A stretch of DNA of 64,000 bases from Smallanthus sonchifolius. Its lineage: Eukaryota; Streptophyta; Magnoliopsida; Asterales; Asteraceae. Shown here piece by piece: positions 43,451-54,553 of the stretch. The position numbers were made by a program, and so were the translations under genes. The first letter of the stretch is position 1. The number at the start of each line of letters is the position of its first letter. Location: the NCBI GenBank assembly GCA_023525975.1, contig CM042038.1:11479272-11543271 (forward strand). The letters are read 5' to 3'. The notes under the pieces are model-generated. The model saw nothing but the letters and a program-made list of their open reading frames with translations, was not told the origin of the DNA and did no database searches.

Positions 43451-45871
43451 ATGCCGCCGAGGAGAGAACCTCAGCATAATGAGACAGAGAATGCTCAACC
43501 AGATCTGACCCAGCTGATAAATCAAAGGATAGATGCAGTTATACCAAGAATAGTGGCACAGATCACCGCATGGTTAATCAGGAGTGTTGGCGGCACTAAT
43601 GGTGGTGCTTCTGGCAGTGGTGGAGCCGGTGGTGGTGCCGGTGGTGGCACAAATACTGGTAACACCAACCGTGGATGTACCTTCAAAGACTTCTCTGCGA
43701 GAAAACCCCTGAATTTTCATGGTATTGAGGGGGCAGTTGGGATTGTTCGTTGGATAGAAAAGATGGAGTCTGTCATAAAAATCAGTAACTGCTTGGATAA
43801 TCAGAAGGTTAAGTATGATGCTTGCTCTCTGCAGGGCGAAGCCCTAACATGGTGGAATTCTCAAGTTGATGCGTTAGGAGAACAGGTTACTGATAACCTT
43901 ACTTGGGATGAGTTTAAGAAAATGTTGATTGAGGAATACTGTCCTCGGAATGAATTGAAGAAAATTGAAGTTGAATTTTGGAATCTGGAAATGGATGGAG
44001 CAGAGATCTTGGATTACACGACTCGATTTCAAGAGTTGTCCCGGGTGGTGCCACATCTGGTGACACCAGAACCTAAGAGGATCGAAAGGTATATCTGGGG
44101 ATTAGTGCCCCAAATTCGGGGAATGGTTACTTCGGCCAAACCCACTACTATGCAAAGTGTGATACAGTTGGCGGGTGAATTAACTGATGAAATGGTGAGA
44201 AATGGAATCTTGGTTAAGAAAGGAACAGTTGGAAAGCAATCAGAGGAGAAGGCTGTGAAGAAAACTACTGGTGGTCCAAGTAAGAAGCGCAAGTTTGTGA
44301 AGAATTATGGAGCGGTGACACATGGAAAGAAGGTGTACATTGGGAACTTACCTAAGTGTAATAGATGCAACCTTCACCATACCGGCCAATGCGCGGTTGT
44401 TACTTGTGAAAGGTGTAACAGGACCGGTCATCTTGCCAAGAACTGCAGGGTCAACTTGGAACCTCAGAGATCATGTTATGAATGTAAGGAGACTGGTCAC
44501 TTCAGAGAAAGATGTCCTAAACTAGGACGTAATGGTGGTAATGCAAATCAAGCTAAGGGTAGAGCATTCGCACTTGGGGCTGGAGACGCTCGCCAGGACC
44601 CGAATGTGGTGACGGGTACGTTTTTCATCAATGATATCCATGCATCTATACTATTTGACACGGGGGCTGATAGAAGTTTTATTTCTACTGAGTTTAGATC
44701 ATTGATTAGTCTTGAGTCAAAAAAATTGCATGATGCCTACACTATAGAACTAGCAAACGGTAAATTGATTAAGGCTAGTGATATTGTCCGAGGTTGCACT
44801 ATGAATTTAAATGATCATCCATTTAGTGTAGATCTTATCCCGATTGATCTTGGTAGCTTCGATGTTGTAATTGGCATGGATTGGTTGTCTAAACACCGAG
44901 CCGAGATTATTTGTTCAGAAAAGATAGTTCGAATTCCGCTCTCAAACGGTGAAGTACTAGATGTCCATGGTGATAAACCTGGAAGGAGCTTAAACATTAT
45001 TTCATGTATGAAGGCTTGGAAATTTTTGAAGAAAGGGAGTTACGCATTTCTTGCTAACGTTGTCGAGAAGAGGTCGGAGGAGTTAAAAATTCAAGATATC
45101 CCAATCGTGCGTGATTATCCGGAAGTCTTTCCCGAGGATTTACCCGGATTACCCCATTCACGGCAAGTTGAGTTTAGGATCGACTTGGTACCCGTCGTCG
45201 CACCTATTGCTAGATCCCCCTACCGTTTGGCACCGTCTGAATTGCAAGAGTTGTCAAATCAGTTGCAGGAACTTTTAGAGAAAGGATTTATTAGACCGAG
45301 TTTCTCACCTTGGGGAGCTCCGGTCTTGTTCGTGAAAAAGAAGGATGGATCATTTCGGATGTGTATCGACTACCGGGAGTTGAATAAATTGACGATCAAG
45401 AACCGATATCCACTCCCGATGATCGACGACTTGTTTGACCAATTGCAGGGATCGACTCATTTCTCTAAGATCGATCTCAGATCAGGTTATCATCAGTTAA
45501 GGGTCCAAGAGGATGACATACCAAAGACGGCATTCTGGACTCGGTATGGTCACTATGAGTTTTTGGTTATGCCTTTCGGGCTAACCAATGCTCCAGCAGT
45601 GTTTATGGATCTGATGAATAGGGTATGTAAGCCCTACTTAGACAAGTTCGTGATAGTCTTTATCGACGACATCTTGATATATTCTCGGAGTAAGGAAGAG
45701 CACGAGCAACATATGCGGTTAATTTTGGCGTTGCATCGGAATGAGAAACTTTATGCCAAGTTCTCAGAGTGTGAATTTTGGCTAAAAGAAGTTCACTTTC
45801 TTGGCCACGTGATTAATGAGAAGGGCATACATGTGGATCCGGCCAAGACTGAGGTGATAAAGAAGTGGTAG
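43451..45871 (+). CDS. Gag-Pol of the gypsy element (gag, zinc knuckles, protease, RT), truncated
   Basis: 806 aa from the ATG at 43451. Order: a Gly-rich linker near residue 60; the retrotransposon gag domain (about 75-240, with LQGEALTWW); Cys/His zinc knuckles at about 300-360, two of them standard CX2CX4HX4C (CERCNRTGHLAKNC, CYECKETGHFRERC) and one variant before them; an aspartic protease near residue 400 (LFDTGAD); and reverse transcriptase at about 610-800 (IDYRELN, GYHQLRV, catalytic FIDD). An in-frame TAG at 45869 ends the ORF; the frame continues about 43 codons beyond it (RQFLGLAGYYRRFI) to another stop near 46002. No RNase H or integrase follows. Confidence 0.93.
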   Translation: MPPRREPQHNETENAQPDLTQLINQRIDAVIPRIVAQITAWLIRSVGGTNGGASGSGGAGGGAGGGTNTGNTNRGCTFKDFSARKPLNFHGIEGAVGIVRWIEKMESVIKISNCLDNQKVKYDACSLQGEALTWWNSQVDALGEQVTDNLTWDEFKKMLIEEYCPRNELKKIEVEFWNLEMDGAEILDYTTRFQELSRVVPHLVTPEPKRIERYIWGLVPQIRGMVTSAKPTTMQSVIQLAGELTDEMVRNGILVKKGTVGKQSEEKAVKKTTGGPSKKRKFVKNYGAVTHGKKVYIGNLPKCNRCNLHHTGQCAVVTCERCNRTGHLAKNCRVNLEPQRSCYECKETGHFRERCPKLGRNGGNANQAKGRAFALGAGDARQDPNVVTGTFFINDIHASILFDTGADRSFISTEFRSLISLESKKLHDAYTIELANGKLIKASDIVRGCTMNLNDHPFSVDLIPIDLGSFDVVIGMDWLSKHRAEIICSEKIVRIPLSNGEVLDVHGDKPGRSLNIISCMKAWKFLKKGSYAFLANVVEKRSEELKIQDIPIVRDYPEVFPEDLPGLPHSRQVEFRIDLVPVVAPIARSPYRLAPSELQELSNQLQELLEKGFIRPSFSPWGAPVLFVKKKDGSFRMCIDYRELNKLTIKNRYPLPMIDDLFDQLQGSTHFSKIDLRSGYHQLRVQEDDIPKTAFWTRYGHYEFLVMPFGLTNAPAVFMDLMNRVCKPYLDKFVIVFIDDILIYSRSKEEHEQHMRLILALHRNEKLYAKFSECEFWLKEVHFLGHVINEKGIHVDPAKTEVIKKW

Positions 45872-46049
45872 ACACCTAAGACCCCAACCGAGATCCGTCA
45901 ATTTCTTGGTTTGGCAGGCTACTATAGGCGATTCATTGAGAATTTTTCGAAGATAGCTCAATCCTTAACTCTTTTGACTCAGAAAGATAGAAATTTTGTT
46001 TGAGTGTGACACTAAACTCTCTAATCTCTCAAACCGCTCTTTAAACTCG

Positions 46050-46581
46050 TTAAACACAACTTTTTAAACTAAATTTGAATTACACTTCTTTTGAACACGT
46101 TAAAGATGTTTTAATCAACTCTATTCTTCATTAAAATATTCCATAAATTAAACTTGTTTTTGATTAAAAATTTACGTTAAATACATATATTTATTTTTTA
46201 CTTTTTGACACTATTTCCATGAAATAAAGTGATCATTCATTGTCATTTAAAACATTTATTCAATAAAAAAAACAATAACAATTATTAGTAAGATAACTTT
46301 TAGCCCAAAATCGGCATCATAAAAAATGCAAATGCTTGGACTTTTTGGACTATATTTTTCTTTTTGAGCTCTAAAAAATTCAAAAGTATTTTTTAACGTG
46401 CAACCCGAACTTACTATACATATATATTCATTAAAAATTCAAACACAATTCCTTACCTTTTTTTTCAATAATTTTTTTAATCACCCAATATACTAATCCT
46501 CGTAAAAAGATGTTAGTTTTTGAAATAAAAATCTAAAATTTTAAAAAGTTAAAAAAAATATTGTAATTTGGTAGCGACAAT
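46050..46581. repeat. Tandem-duplicated unit, copy 2 (host part)
   Basis: Same host sequence as 38346-38875, nearly identical, leading into the intact 5' terminus of the hAT element at 46582. Confidence 0.85.
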
Positions 46582-48686
46582 TAGAGATGGGCAAAAAAAC
46601 CGGTTTGAAAATTCAAACCGGGCATAACCCGAAAACCGGTTCAAACTAAACCGGTTCAAACTAAACCGGTTCAAACCTGAGTGAAACCGCCGGTTACAAA
46701 CTGGTTTGTCATATTCTGTAGCCCACCGGGTTACGGACCGGTTCTCCCAACCCGGTTCACAAAACCGGTTCAAACCGGTTTTTGCGCTGAACGGTTTATA
46801 GCCGTTACAAAACGGCTTTATAGCCGTTGGAGAGTTTTCTATCCGTTTTTTTTTGTCATTTTTTCACCCTTAACTCAATATAAATAGGTGAGGGTGTTTA
46901 TGGTTAATCACACCTCTCTCTAATCTCTCAAACTCGTTAAACACTCTCTAAACTCGCTCTAAACTCTTAAAAAAAACCATGGCAAGTAGTGTAGGTGGTT
47001 CCTCAAACGAAGTTAGCGTTGTGGAAATTCGACCAACAACGAGAAATCCGGTGATTTGGTGCAATTACGATTTATGTTTGTTGTCAAACGGGAAGGAACG
47101 TGCTCGGTGCAAGATGTGTGGTGCGTTTTTTGGGAAAGATTCAAACACTAGTTTGAAAACGCATATGGAAAAATCTTGCCCGTCCTTGAAGAGAATTCCA
47201 AGTGAAGGTCAAACCTCGATAACAAGCGAAGGAGGAATTTGAAACTTTGATCCAAATATTGTTCGAGATCGAATGGCGAGGTTAGTGATTCAAGAAGGAT
47301 TGCCGTTCAACCACTTTGACAAGATGGAACTCGACTTATAATATGTTTTATAGCGCTTTACGACAAAGATGAACTTTAGAAATATTTCATGAAATGCTTG
47401 CCTCAAAACCTCGTCATAAAATTCTAAAGTTTCCGTCTACGAGTTGGGACATTTTAAAAGACGTAACCGAATTATTTGAAGTTTTCAAAACCGTCACCAC
47501 TTTTTTATCCGATGTTTATTTTCCCACAAGTCCATTAACTCTAAAACAAATATATTTAATGGCTAACAAGTTGTATGAACTTGAAAATAAAAACACTCTT
47601 TTTATAAATAATGATAGAACAGATGAAAGAAAAATTAGTAAAATATTTTAAAGAAATGCCTCCCGTTATAACTTGTGCCGCCGCGTTAAACCTTACCATA
47701 AATGTTTTCGGGGTTGAAACGTTGATTGATAGAATTACTTACGCTTTGAATTTGGATAGTGAAGACATCCATTTTGCACAAGGCACAAAAATATATTTTA
47801 ACAAATGTTTACAAGATTTATTTTATGTTTATTTACATAAATATGGTACAACTCCGACTCCACAAGATACAATGGGTACATCATCAAGTGGTAACTCGAG
47901 AGATGTTAATTTGAATTTATATAACAAAATATTAAATGAATTTAGTAAACGGGCTCGAGGTACCACCCCGAGTAACGAACTCGGTAGGTATATTGGCACA
48001 AACTTTTTAGCGTTTATGCCTCCTACCGATTTTGAGGAGTTTGATATTTTGGCTTTGTGGAAAAAAAAGAAGCTTCGTTTCCGATTCTTTCCGTCATGGC
48101 CCGTGATGTACTAACCGTCCAAGCTTCCACGGTATCTTCGGAATCTGCGTTTTTTTTAGTGGCAGGGTCTTATCGATACGAAGAACTAGACTCACCCCCT
48201 AGCAATGGAAATGTGCATTTTCTTGAAGGACCATTTGGATGCGATGGATAGGATACAAGACCAAACTTCTCTCGAAGACGAAATTCAAGCCGAAGAAATC
48301 ATACACAACAACGAGGTTGATCTTGGAATATCCGAACCAGTCACCGATGAAGAACTAGCCGAAGATGCAAGGCTACGAAGCTCCAGTTCCGAAGACAACG
48401 CACAAGATTAATCAATCAATATTCCAAAAAATAAAAATATATATTTTCATTTGTAATGTTTTACAATTTTATAATTTTATCTTGTCATGTTAATTAAAAC
48501 CGGTTTAACACACAAACCGGTTTCAACCCAACCCTAACCGGTTTAATAGGTTAGGGATTTCCTTGTCTCCAAACTGGGTTAACCCGAACCGGTTTAGGGC
48601 CAAACTTGTTTTGACTTTCCGTTAACCAAACCTGTTCGGGTCAGGTTCGAACCGGTTCGGGTTAAAAAACGTTTTGTGCACCTCTA
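46582..48686 (+). mobile_element. hAT transposon with degenerate transposase (2.1 kb)
   Basis: TIRs TAGAGATGGGCAAAA and (complement) TAGAGGTGCACAAAA, 12 of 15 matching, with a perfect 8-bp TSD GCGACAAT at 46574-46581 and 48687-48694. ACCGGTTT motifs are clustered in both subterminal regions (46599-46790 and 48500-48660), likely transposase-binding sites. Only the ends of a transposase remain inside. Confidence 0.92.
46979..48411 (+). pseudogene. hAT transposase remnant (BED finger and C-terminal dimerisation region)
   Basis: ATG at 46979. The first 87 aa contain a BED-type zinc finger (CKMCG ... LKTHMEKSC). A stop at 47240 is followed by in-frame remnants (NIVRDRMARLVIQEGLPF), and then most of the catalytic core is missing. 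From about 47394 the C-terminal part is spread over several frames: PTSPLTLKQIYLMANKLYE, ARDVLTVQASTVSSESAFF (hAT dimerisation block), and an acidic tail at 48205-48411 with VDLGISEPVTDEEL. Several frameshifts and an internal deletion make it inactive. Confidence 0.88.
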
Positions 48687-48694
48687 GCGACAAT

Positions 48695-50130
48695 GGTTAA
48701 AAGAAGGTTTCCTAGGAGGTTGGACGGATGTTTAATCTGGGCCCTCATGTACCAGTCCAGTTGTTTTGTGGACACGTATGGCCTGGTCCAAAAGTGGTTT
48801 GTCCCCGAAGACATTACCTTCTGTTCTGCAAACCTTGTGTACTTGTTCCGTATCTTCAAATTTCACCCTCCAATTTTCCTTTCAATATCCACCTTTATAA
48901 ATTTATTAATTCACTTATAAACTCTCTATTTAGGTTTTCTTAATTATATTTGGAATAAATTGAATTTAGTAGGACCTAATTTTAGTTTTCTTTTGCCTTA
49001 TCTAAGGGCATTTGATGCATTTTTTTAAAAGTTTTCATACATGTGTCAAATCAAATTTTATAAAAGGTAAAAAATGTTATAAATATAACTATTGTGGTTG
49101 GTATAAAATGTTCTTAGATAAGGCAAACTAAATCTGATAAATAGTCATTTTAATAGTAAATAATATATATAACTACAAATAGCAAAAAATATGAATAGTA
49201 TACTTTTTTTTGTAAATTAACCACAACTTTATATTTTTTTACAAAATTGACCACAACATTAAGAATACTATATTTTTTTAACTGACCACAAAACTTTTAC
49301 ATTTTAAAGTTTACCCACAAAGTTTTTTCTTTAAATTTTATATAATTACTCTATAGCCCTCAAAACTTTAATTAAACTTACAATATACATTTATCAACTT
49401 TTTATTTTTAAATTGATAAAAAAAATGTTCTTTGAAGTTTGGCTGCAAAGTTTTTTTGGCCTCTCAACTTTAATTAAATTTAAAATATGATGACATTTTT
49501 AACAACTCTTATCATATGTTTCGATGTTAAATTTAGACGAAGCACAAATGTACAAGTCATCAAAACTCCTTCACAGTTTCATTCTTTTATATAAAGTGAC
49601 ACACTTTATCATTCTCATTTTATAAAATTCTGGATACACCGTTGCGATGTTCGATATAAAACTTTTCCTAAACCACACGTTACAGATTCCCTACATCATC
49701 AACACCCCGTCGCAACATGTTTCCGTCTACTAGTTAGTTAAATAAAAATAAAATGTTTTAGATTGAAATTAATTTATAATTCTTAGAAATAAAATGAAGT
49801 AACCAGGTATGTTGACAAAGAATTGCCGCTGTCTTGCTACCAAAAAATAAATAAATAAATAAAACAAACCAAAACAAATATCATCAAACTACAAAACCTA
49901 AAAGAATTACACTCTGAAATCAGCCACATGTCACGTCATCTTTTTTACTTTCAAACGCATTTCTCACATGCATTTTTATTTCATAACCAGAAACACAATC
50001 CGATGAATCAAATTAAACTCTTCGGTTAATTATTATATCTATAAATAATTAGAGTTTAATTTTTATATGTTTTTGTATAACAAAACTGCTATATATATCT
50101 TGATTCACACTCTTACTAATATCAAGATTC
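48695..50130. other. Intergenic, no gene seen
   Basis: The host sequence resumes after the hAT TSD. AT-rich; short duplicated phrases occur around 49200-49450 (ACAAAGTTTTTT/AACTTTAATTAAA). No gene, RNA or TE end recognised. Confidence 0.45.
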
Positions 50131-51110
50131 ACGTTTCTTGATCACCTTTGAAAGAATTAAAACCTGTGAAATGCAATCGGAAAGAAAAAGACGAGCATAT
50201 ATGATGCATCAAGACTTGTCGGTTTTTATTATACTTTAGAACAAAATGAATGGGTCCTTGCATGTTTTCTAAAAGATTGTTCTTTTGATTCACAATCTTA
50301 AGGGTTGCTTCAAGATTCGTGTCTTTTAACCTTTTCGAATACACTTGTCACATGCTAACCCAAACGAAAAGAAATGGCCCGATGCATCAAGAGACTTATA
50401 TTAATTACATTTTAAAACTTTAAAAGAAATACATATATATGGGTCTTTTTTTGTTTGATGTAAAGATAACAATCTGAACTTGACGGAAAACCTGAAACAT
50501 TTTGGAAGGGTATTCGAGTTATGAGATTCATAACGGCTATCGTGACGGGTATTAGACACAGATTTACAATTAGACATGGGATTGGGATTACTAAAACTCG
50601 TCCTGTACCGACCCATTTTCACGTGTTTCAAGATAATGTTATTAAAATCTTTTCAAATTAACACTTTTTTCACTTGTAATTCAAAAGAAAAAGATGAGCT
50701 TCATGCATTAAAACTTGGTTTTATATAGGTTAAAAATAATGGGGTTTTCATGTTTTGTAAAATAAACTATTCTTTTGAGGATTCCCATATTTTCATCTTC
50801 CAAACACACTTGTAACATGCCACCCAAGAGAAAAAAAACAGGCTAGATGCATGAACCCTTATTGGTCATTTTATGCTTTAGAATATAATAACTTGTTTTG
50901 TTTATGTTTTGCAAAAAAGATTGTTCTTTACTTCACTTCACACCCATACCGGGTTGCCTCAAGATTCATTTATTGTTTCAGGCACAATTTTTTAACATGC
51001 AATAGAAAGAAACGCTTGTTTGTTTTACAACTATTGAGAGGGAAGATAATTGCATTTTACAGAATGATTGTACTTCTATCCATTGATTCACACCCATACC
51101 ATATTTACGA
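50131..51110. repeat. Degenerate minisatellite, about five units of 140-190 bp
   Basis: Units carry, in order, CACTTGTxACATGC, GAAAAGAAA, GATGCATCAAGACTT, an AT stretch with TTTAGAA, CATGTTTTxxAAA, GATTGTTCTTTTGATTCAC and GGTTGCxTCAAGATTC. Starts are at about 50131, 50313, 50660, 50803 and 50980; unit 2 is lengthened by unrelated sequence. The copies are well diverged. Confidence 0.65.
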
Positions 51111-52024
51111 ACCGGTCCTGAGATTCCTTAAAATATTTTGGGCCCGGGACATTTAAAAAAACGGGCCCCATAATATAAACTCATAATTGCATAATAAAAA
51201 ACTATAACAAACGAACGAATAACGATTATTTTGTTATTTTTTAATAAGTTTGAAAATCTAGTAGGCTTTCTTTTTAATTTCTAAGTGGGTTAATAAGATA
51301 AATGGATAATACAAGTAGTGACATTTTTTTATTTCTAAGTGGGTTAATAGTATAAATTAATAATACAAGTTGGATCTTTTATAAATATGTATATACTAGA
51401 AAATATGACCTGTGTGTTGCTGCGCATTGCGGCAAGAACAATAACGTCACTAACTACATAAAAGAAACGTATGAAGTTGTCACGACTCGGTCATGGAGTT
51501 CGAAAAATAGATAAATTGTGGCGCTAATAGGAGTTAACATTGAAACGATAAATTCGTTAAACTTGAGGTGGTAAAATTAACAATTTACAAAGCTAGGTGT
51601 GAGTTTTGCCATTTTACCAAAGTGGTGGGAGAAGTGTCAAATTACCAATTTATAAAGTTAGGGGTTAGTTATGTCATTTTCGCAAAGTCAAGGGTGTCAG
51701 ATTAATAATTACAAAGTTGTGGGTGACTTTTGTAATTTAACTAAAGTTAGGGGGAGTAATGATCTATTTTAAAAAGAAGAAAAATAAAAAGAAGGGCTGC
51801 AGGAATTGAACCTACAACCTCCTTGATTGGAAGAGCATTAACAAGTAATTTAAAACCAAACCATCTAACTCAAACTTTTGTAATTATTCTAAAACATGAT
51901 ATATGTAACCGGTGAAGACAATCTAGAGGGTCAAACTCAAGTAATTTTTTTTAAAAACTACGGGCCCCTTAGAAGACCGGGCCCCGGACGGTCGCCCTCC
52001 CCGCCCCCACTTAAGGCCGCCCCT
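51111..52024. mobile_element. Probable hAT-type element with a nested tRNA-like repeat
   Basis: Both edges carry GGGCCC-rich blocks (CGGGCCCCATAATA near 51161, GGGCCCCTTAGAAGACCGGG near 51962), with near-TSDs ATTTACGA (before 51111) and AGTTACGA (after 52024). Inside, about 51400-51900, is a second repeat with a Helitron-like CTAG end on the minus strand. A tRNA-like piece at 51790-51880 (minus) has A-box GAGTTAGATGGTTTGG and B-box GGTTCAATTCC. Confidence 0.45.
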
Positions 52025-52499
52025 AGTTACGATATATGAGTTGGTTTAACTTGTTAACTTTTCACGTGTCCATGATCTCTCATTAACCTTTGAGTAAATC
52101 GTCAACAAATTCTTTACCCACGCCATATTTTCTGAAGATGTATGTGAATGTTACCCTTTAACTAGTGTGTTGTCTAATATAGATTACCATGCTACAACAA
52201 ATTTGAATTTGATATTTTTGGAATTTTGATGTCATTTGGTATATCATTTCTTCCATTATATATTCATTCTTTATTTCATGGAATTCATCTTTATTTCTTT
52301 AACTATCATAAATTAATTAACACCCATTACATATATTGATGATGGAAACAACATAGAATAACAAAATGTTTAAGCCAGCACATATATAACTAGAATATTG
52401 CATTAATGCTTATAAGAGTTGCAACCATAATACAAATACTTCAAATATGAAACAAAAAACATACATAAAATCAAGGTTTTACTGTTTTATTTAACTTTA
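52025..52499. other. Intergenic downstream of the TFL1-like gene
   Basis: AT-rich DNA with no recognised signal. The last 100 nt may include the end of the TFL1-like 3' region. Confidence 0.4.
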
Positions 52500-52563
52500 T
52501 CCTCCCTCCCTCCCTTCCTTCCTTCCTTCCTTCCTTCCTTCCTTCCTTCCTTCCTTCCTTCCT
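52500..52563. repeat. (CCTC)n / (CTTC)n microsatellite
   Basis: Three or four CCTC units run into about 12 CTTC units, about 80 bp beyond the stop codon of the TFL1-like gene, probably in its 3'UTR. Confidence 0.95.
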
Positions 52564-52642
52564 TATTATTCCCATATATGCATAAAATACCGAGACATTT
52601 CATAACACCTCAAATACATTATGTAATGCATCATATGTGAAT

Positions 52643-53436
52643 TCATCTTCTACGGGCCGCATTCTCTCTTTGAGCATTGAAATACACAGCAGCAACCGGC
52701 AACCCTAGCCCATGTTCTTGACTGAAGCTACGAGTGTTGAACCGGTCTCTGGAAGCTGGTGGACTCACCGATTTTCTTGTTTTCTGCTTGAATAGTAAGA
52801 ACACATATCGGTGAATCCCTATCACCGGCTTCGGTGTCTCATAGCTTACAATCTCCCTTCCTGCATTATGAGCAATATGATGCATGGAATGCAGTTTGGT
52901 TCATGCATATAATTAAATGTAAAATGTACGTACCAAAGGAAGCATCAGTTGTACCAGGAATGTCTGTAACGATCCTGTAACACATAACAATATGGGTCCA
53001 GAATTTGTTCATATTCAATTATACTTAAATAATAAAATAACTATACTGTGAACTAAAATATAATTTATAATCTGACCAGTGGAGATGTTCTCTTAAGTAA
53101 GGATCACTTGGGCCTGGAACATCTGGATCAGTCATGATCTTCAAGTCCAAAAAAAAAATAAAAATAAAAAGTCAACACACAAATACAAATATATAAAATT
53201 TATGTATGTGCATGACTAGAGATGAAGAGGGTTACAAGTGTATAAGCAGATCTCATGTCTTGGCCACCGATATCGACACGAGGTTTAGTAGCAATGAGGT
53301 TTGGCATGAGCTCATGGCCATTAGAGACAGTCTTGTTGAGATTGTAGGTTACATTCAAGGTGACACTTGATGTAAATGTGTCCACCACCTCCCCTATCAC
53401 TCTTCCTACTGCAAGTGGTTCAGTCATTCTTGACAT
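52643..53436 (-). CDS. TFL1/CEN-like PEBP protein (floral repressor type)
   Basis: Four exons on the minus strand, 53236-53436, 53077-53138, 52934-52974 and 52643-52860, encode 173 aa, with the classic PEBP gene structure (62- and 41-nt middle exons). The start MSRMTEPLAVGRV is chosen because it begins the PEBP N-terminus; the ATG three codons on is an alternative. Motifs: DPDVPGPSDPYLREHLHW (ligand pocket) and GIHRYVFLLFKQ. His85 corresponds to TFL1 His88 (FT Tyr85), and Asp140 in SRDRFNTR to TFL1 Asp144 (FT Gln140), so both key residues are of the TFL1 type. The C-terminus is AAVYFNAQRENAARRR. Such proteins bind FD and 14-3-3 and keep meristems indeterminate. In the outer loop YD is replaced by HG (QEHGLGLP). 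Confidence 0.96.
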
Positions 53437-54553
53437 GATGATGATGATGATGATGTAGAGAGAGAGTGAGATTGGGAGTTGTTGATACAATAGCTAAATG
53501 AAAATGTATGAGTTGTATTTGATGCTTAAGAGCCTTTTTATAGAGAATAAATATTAAACAAATACACAAGTAATATAATGGTGGTCTTAAAAAGATTGAA
53601 GAGATTCAGTAGCATAAAGTTTTAATTACCAAATTTGGAAAGTTTTCTATAAGTGCTTGTAAAAGAGATCCTATTCAAAGTTTTACCAAATTAGGAAGTT
53701 ATACATGTCTAAAGCTTATTGGTTACTCAAGAATCAATTATAAATCAAGAATAAAGATTGCTTTTTTATCCCTCTTTTCTCCACTTCCCTGCTTAGAATA
53801 ATTTGGGCATGGTAGAATGTGATTTCTAGCTACAGAATGTTCCCAATATTTCCCATCCATTATTAGTGCCAATTTCTGTATCTCTAAAGGCTGCTTTAAA
53901 ACCTTAATATAATGATATATATAAATGGCAGGTCATAAAGATTTGGGCATAACTTTTAACGTGGTGCATTGTTAACAGACAAAGTATTTCACATGTGACA
54001 TAGTTCAAGCATATTACAGAACAAAAGTACAAAATATAAAGTACCCATAACAAGAATAACACTTTGATCAATGCTGCTCCTGTCTCTAAGGGTCCTAGCT
54101 AAGAACACTAGATAATGCCATCAATAGTTAAAGCTTATACATCGTTTCTTTCCATGTTTAATGAGTTGTCATATACAGTAGTGGATCTTGAAGAATAGCT
54201 CATAGGGGTATAAGGCAAATTATAAAGGACTTAAACTCTAAATTATATAAATATTAAATTAAAATATAGAGAAAACTATTTTTACAAAAATATTCCTATT
54301 CAGATAGTTTTTTTTTGTTTTAAATAAATAATCTTAAAAACTTATAATAGATAATGTTTTTACATAAATCTAGGTGAAATGTAGACGAGAAACTAAGTGA
54401 CCTGCCAACAAAACTAAACTAAGGACCAAATGGCTTGTATCTAGCTGTATCAATGCGTGTAGTAAAGGTGTTCATCCTTAAGTAGTTGAGGGTTCTAGTC
54501 TCATAATGTAGTAAGTAAGTTAATTGTTCTACAAAGAACCCACTCTCATTTAT
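53437..54553. promoter_or_regulatory. Upstream region of the TFL1-like gene
   Basis: A TATA-like CTATAAAAAGG (minus strand, 53535-53545) lies about 100 nt before the ATG. About 53550-53860 is shared with the region upstream of the pseudogene (57930-58380), e.g. CTATAAGTxCTTGTAAAAxGAG and AATGTTCCCAATATTT, so promoter and gene were duplicated together. Above 53900 nothing is recognised. Confidence 0.55.

Larger units (their letters stand above)
39170..46011 (+). mobile_element. Ty3/gypsy element (Tekay-like), 3' deleted
   Basis: Begins TGTGACAACC and ends GTGTGACA, with a 5-bp TSD CTAAA at 39165-39169 and 46012-46016. It comprises a 3.05-kb 5' LTR, a tRNA-Met PBS, an extra small ORF, and gag-protease-RT. 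The sequence then jumps, shortly after RT, to the last ~8 nt of the expected 3' LTR. RNase H, integrase, chromodomain and nearly all of the 3' LTR are missing. The long LTR and RT sequence suggest the chromoviral Tekay lineage. It sits inside copy 1 of the duplicated hAT unit. Confidence 0.88.

Noticed and set aside
38346..46960. The two ~0.85-kb direct repeats as LTRs of one large retrotransposon
   Set aside because: The repeat includes ordinary host flank and the hAT terminus with its TSD, while the gypsy element has its own LTR, PBS and TSD inside copy 1.
51790..51880. tRNA gene on the minus strand
   Set aside because: A- and B-box-like phrases are present, but no proper cloverleaf with acceptor and anticodon arms could be formed by eye. 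More likely a tRNA-derived repeat.
52660..52710. Loss of the TFL1 Asp144 equivalent in the TFL1-like protein (QEHGLGLP)
   Set aside because: Recounting places the key Asp in SRDRFNTR (Asp140 here), which is conserved. The HG pair is a different outer-loop position.
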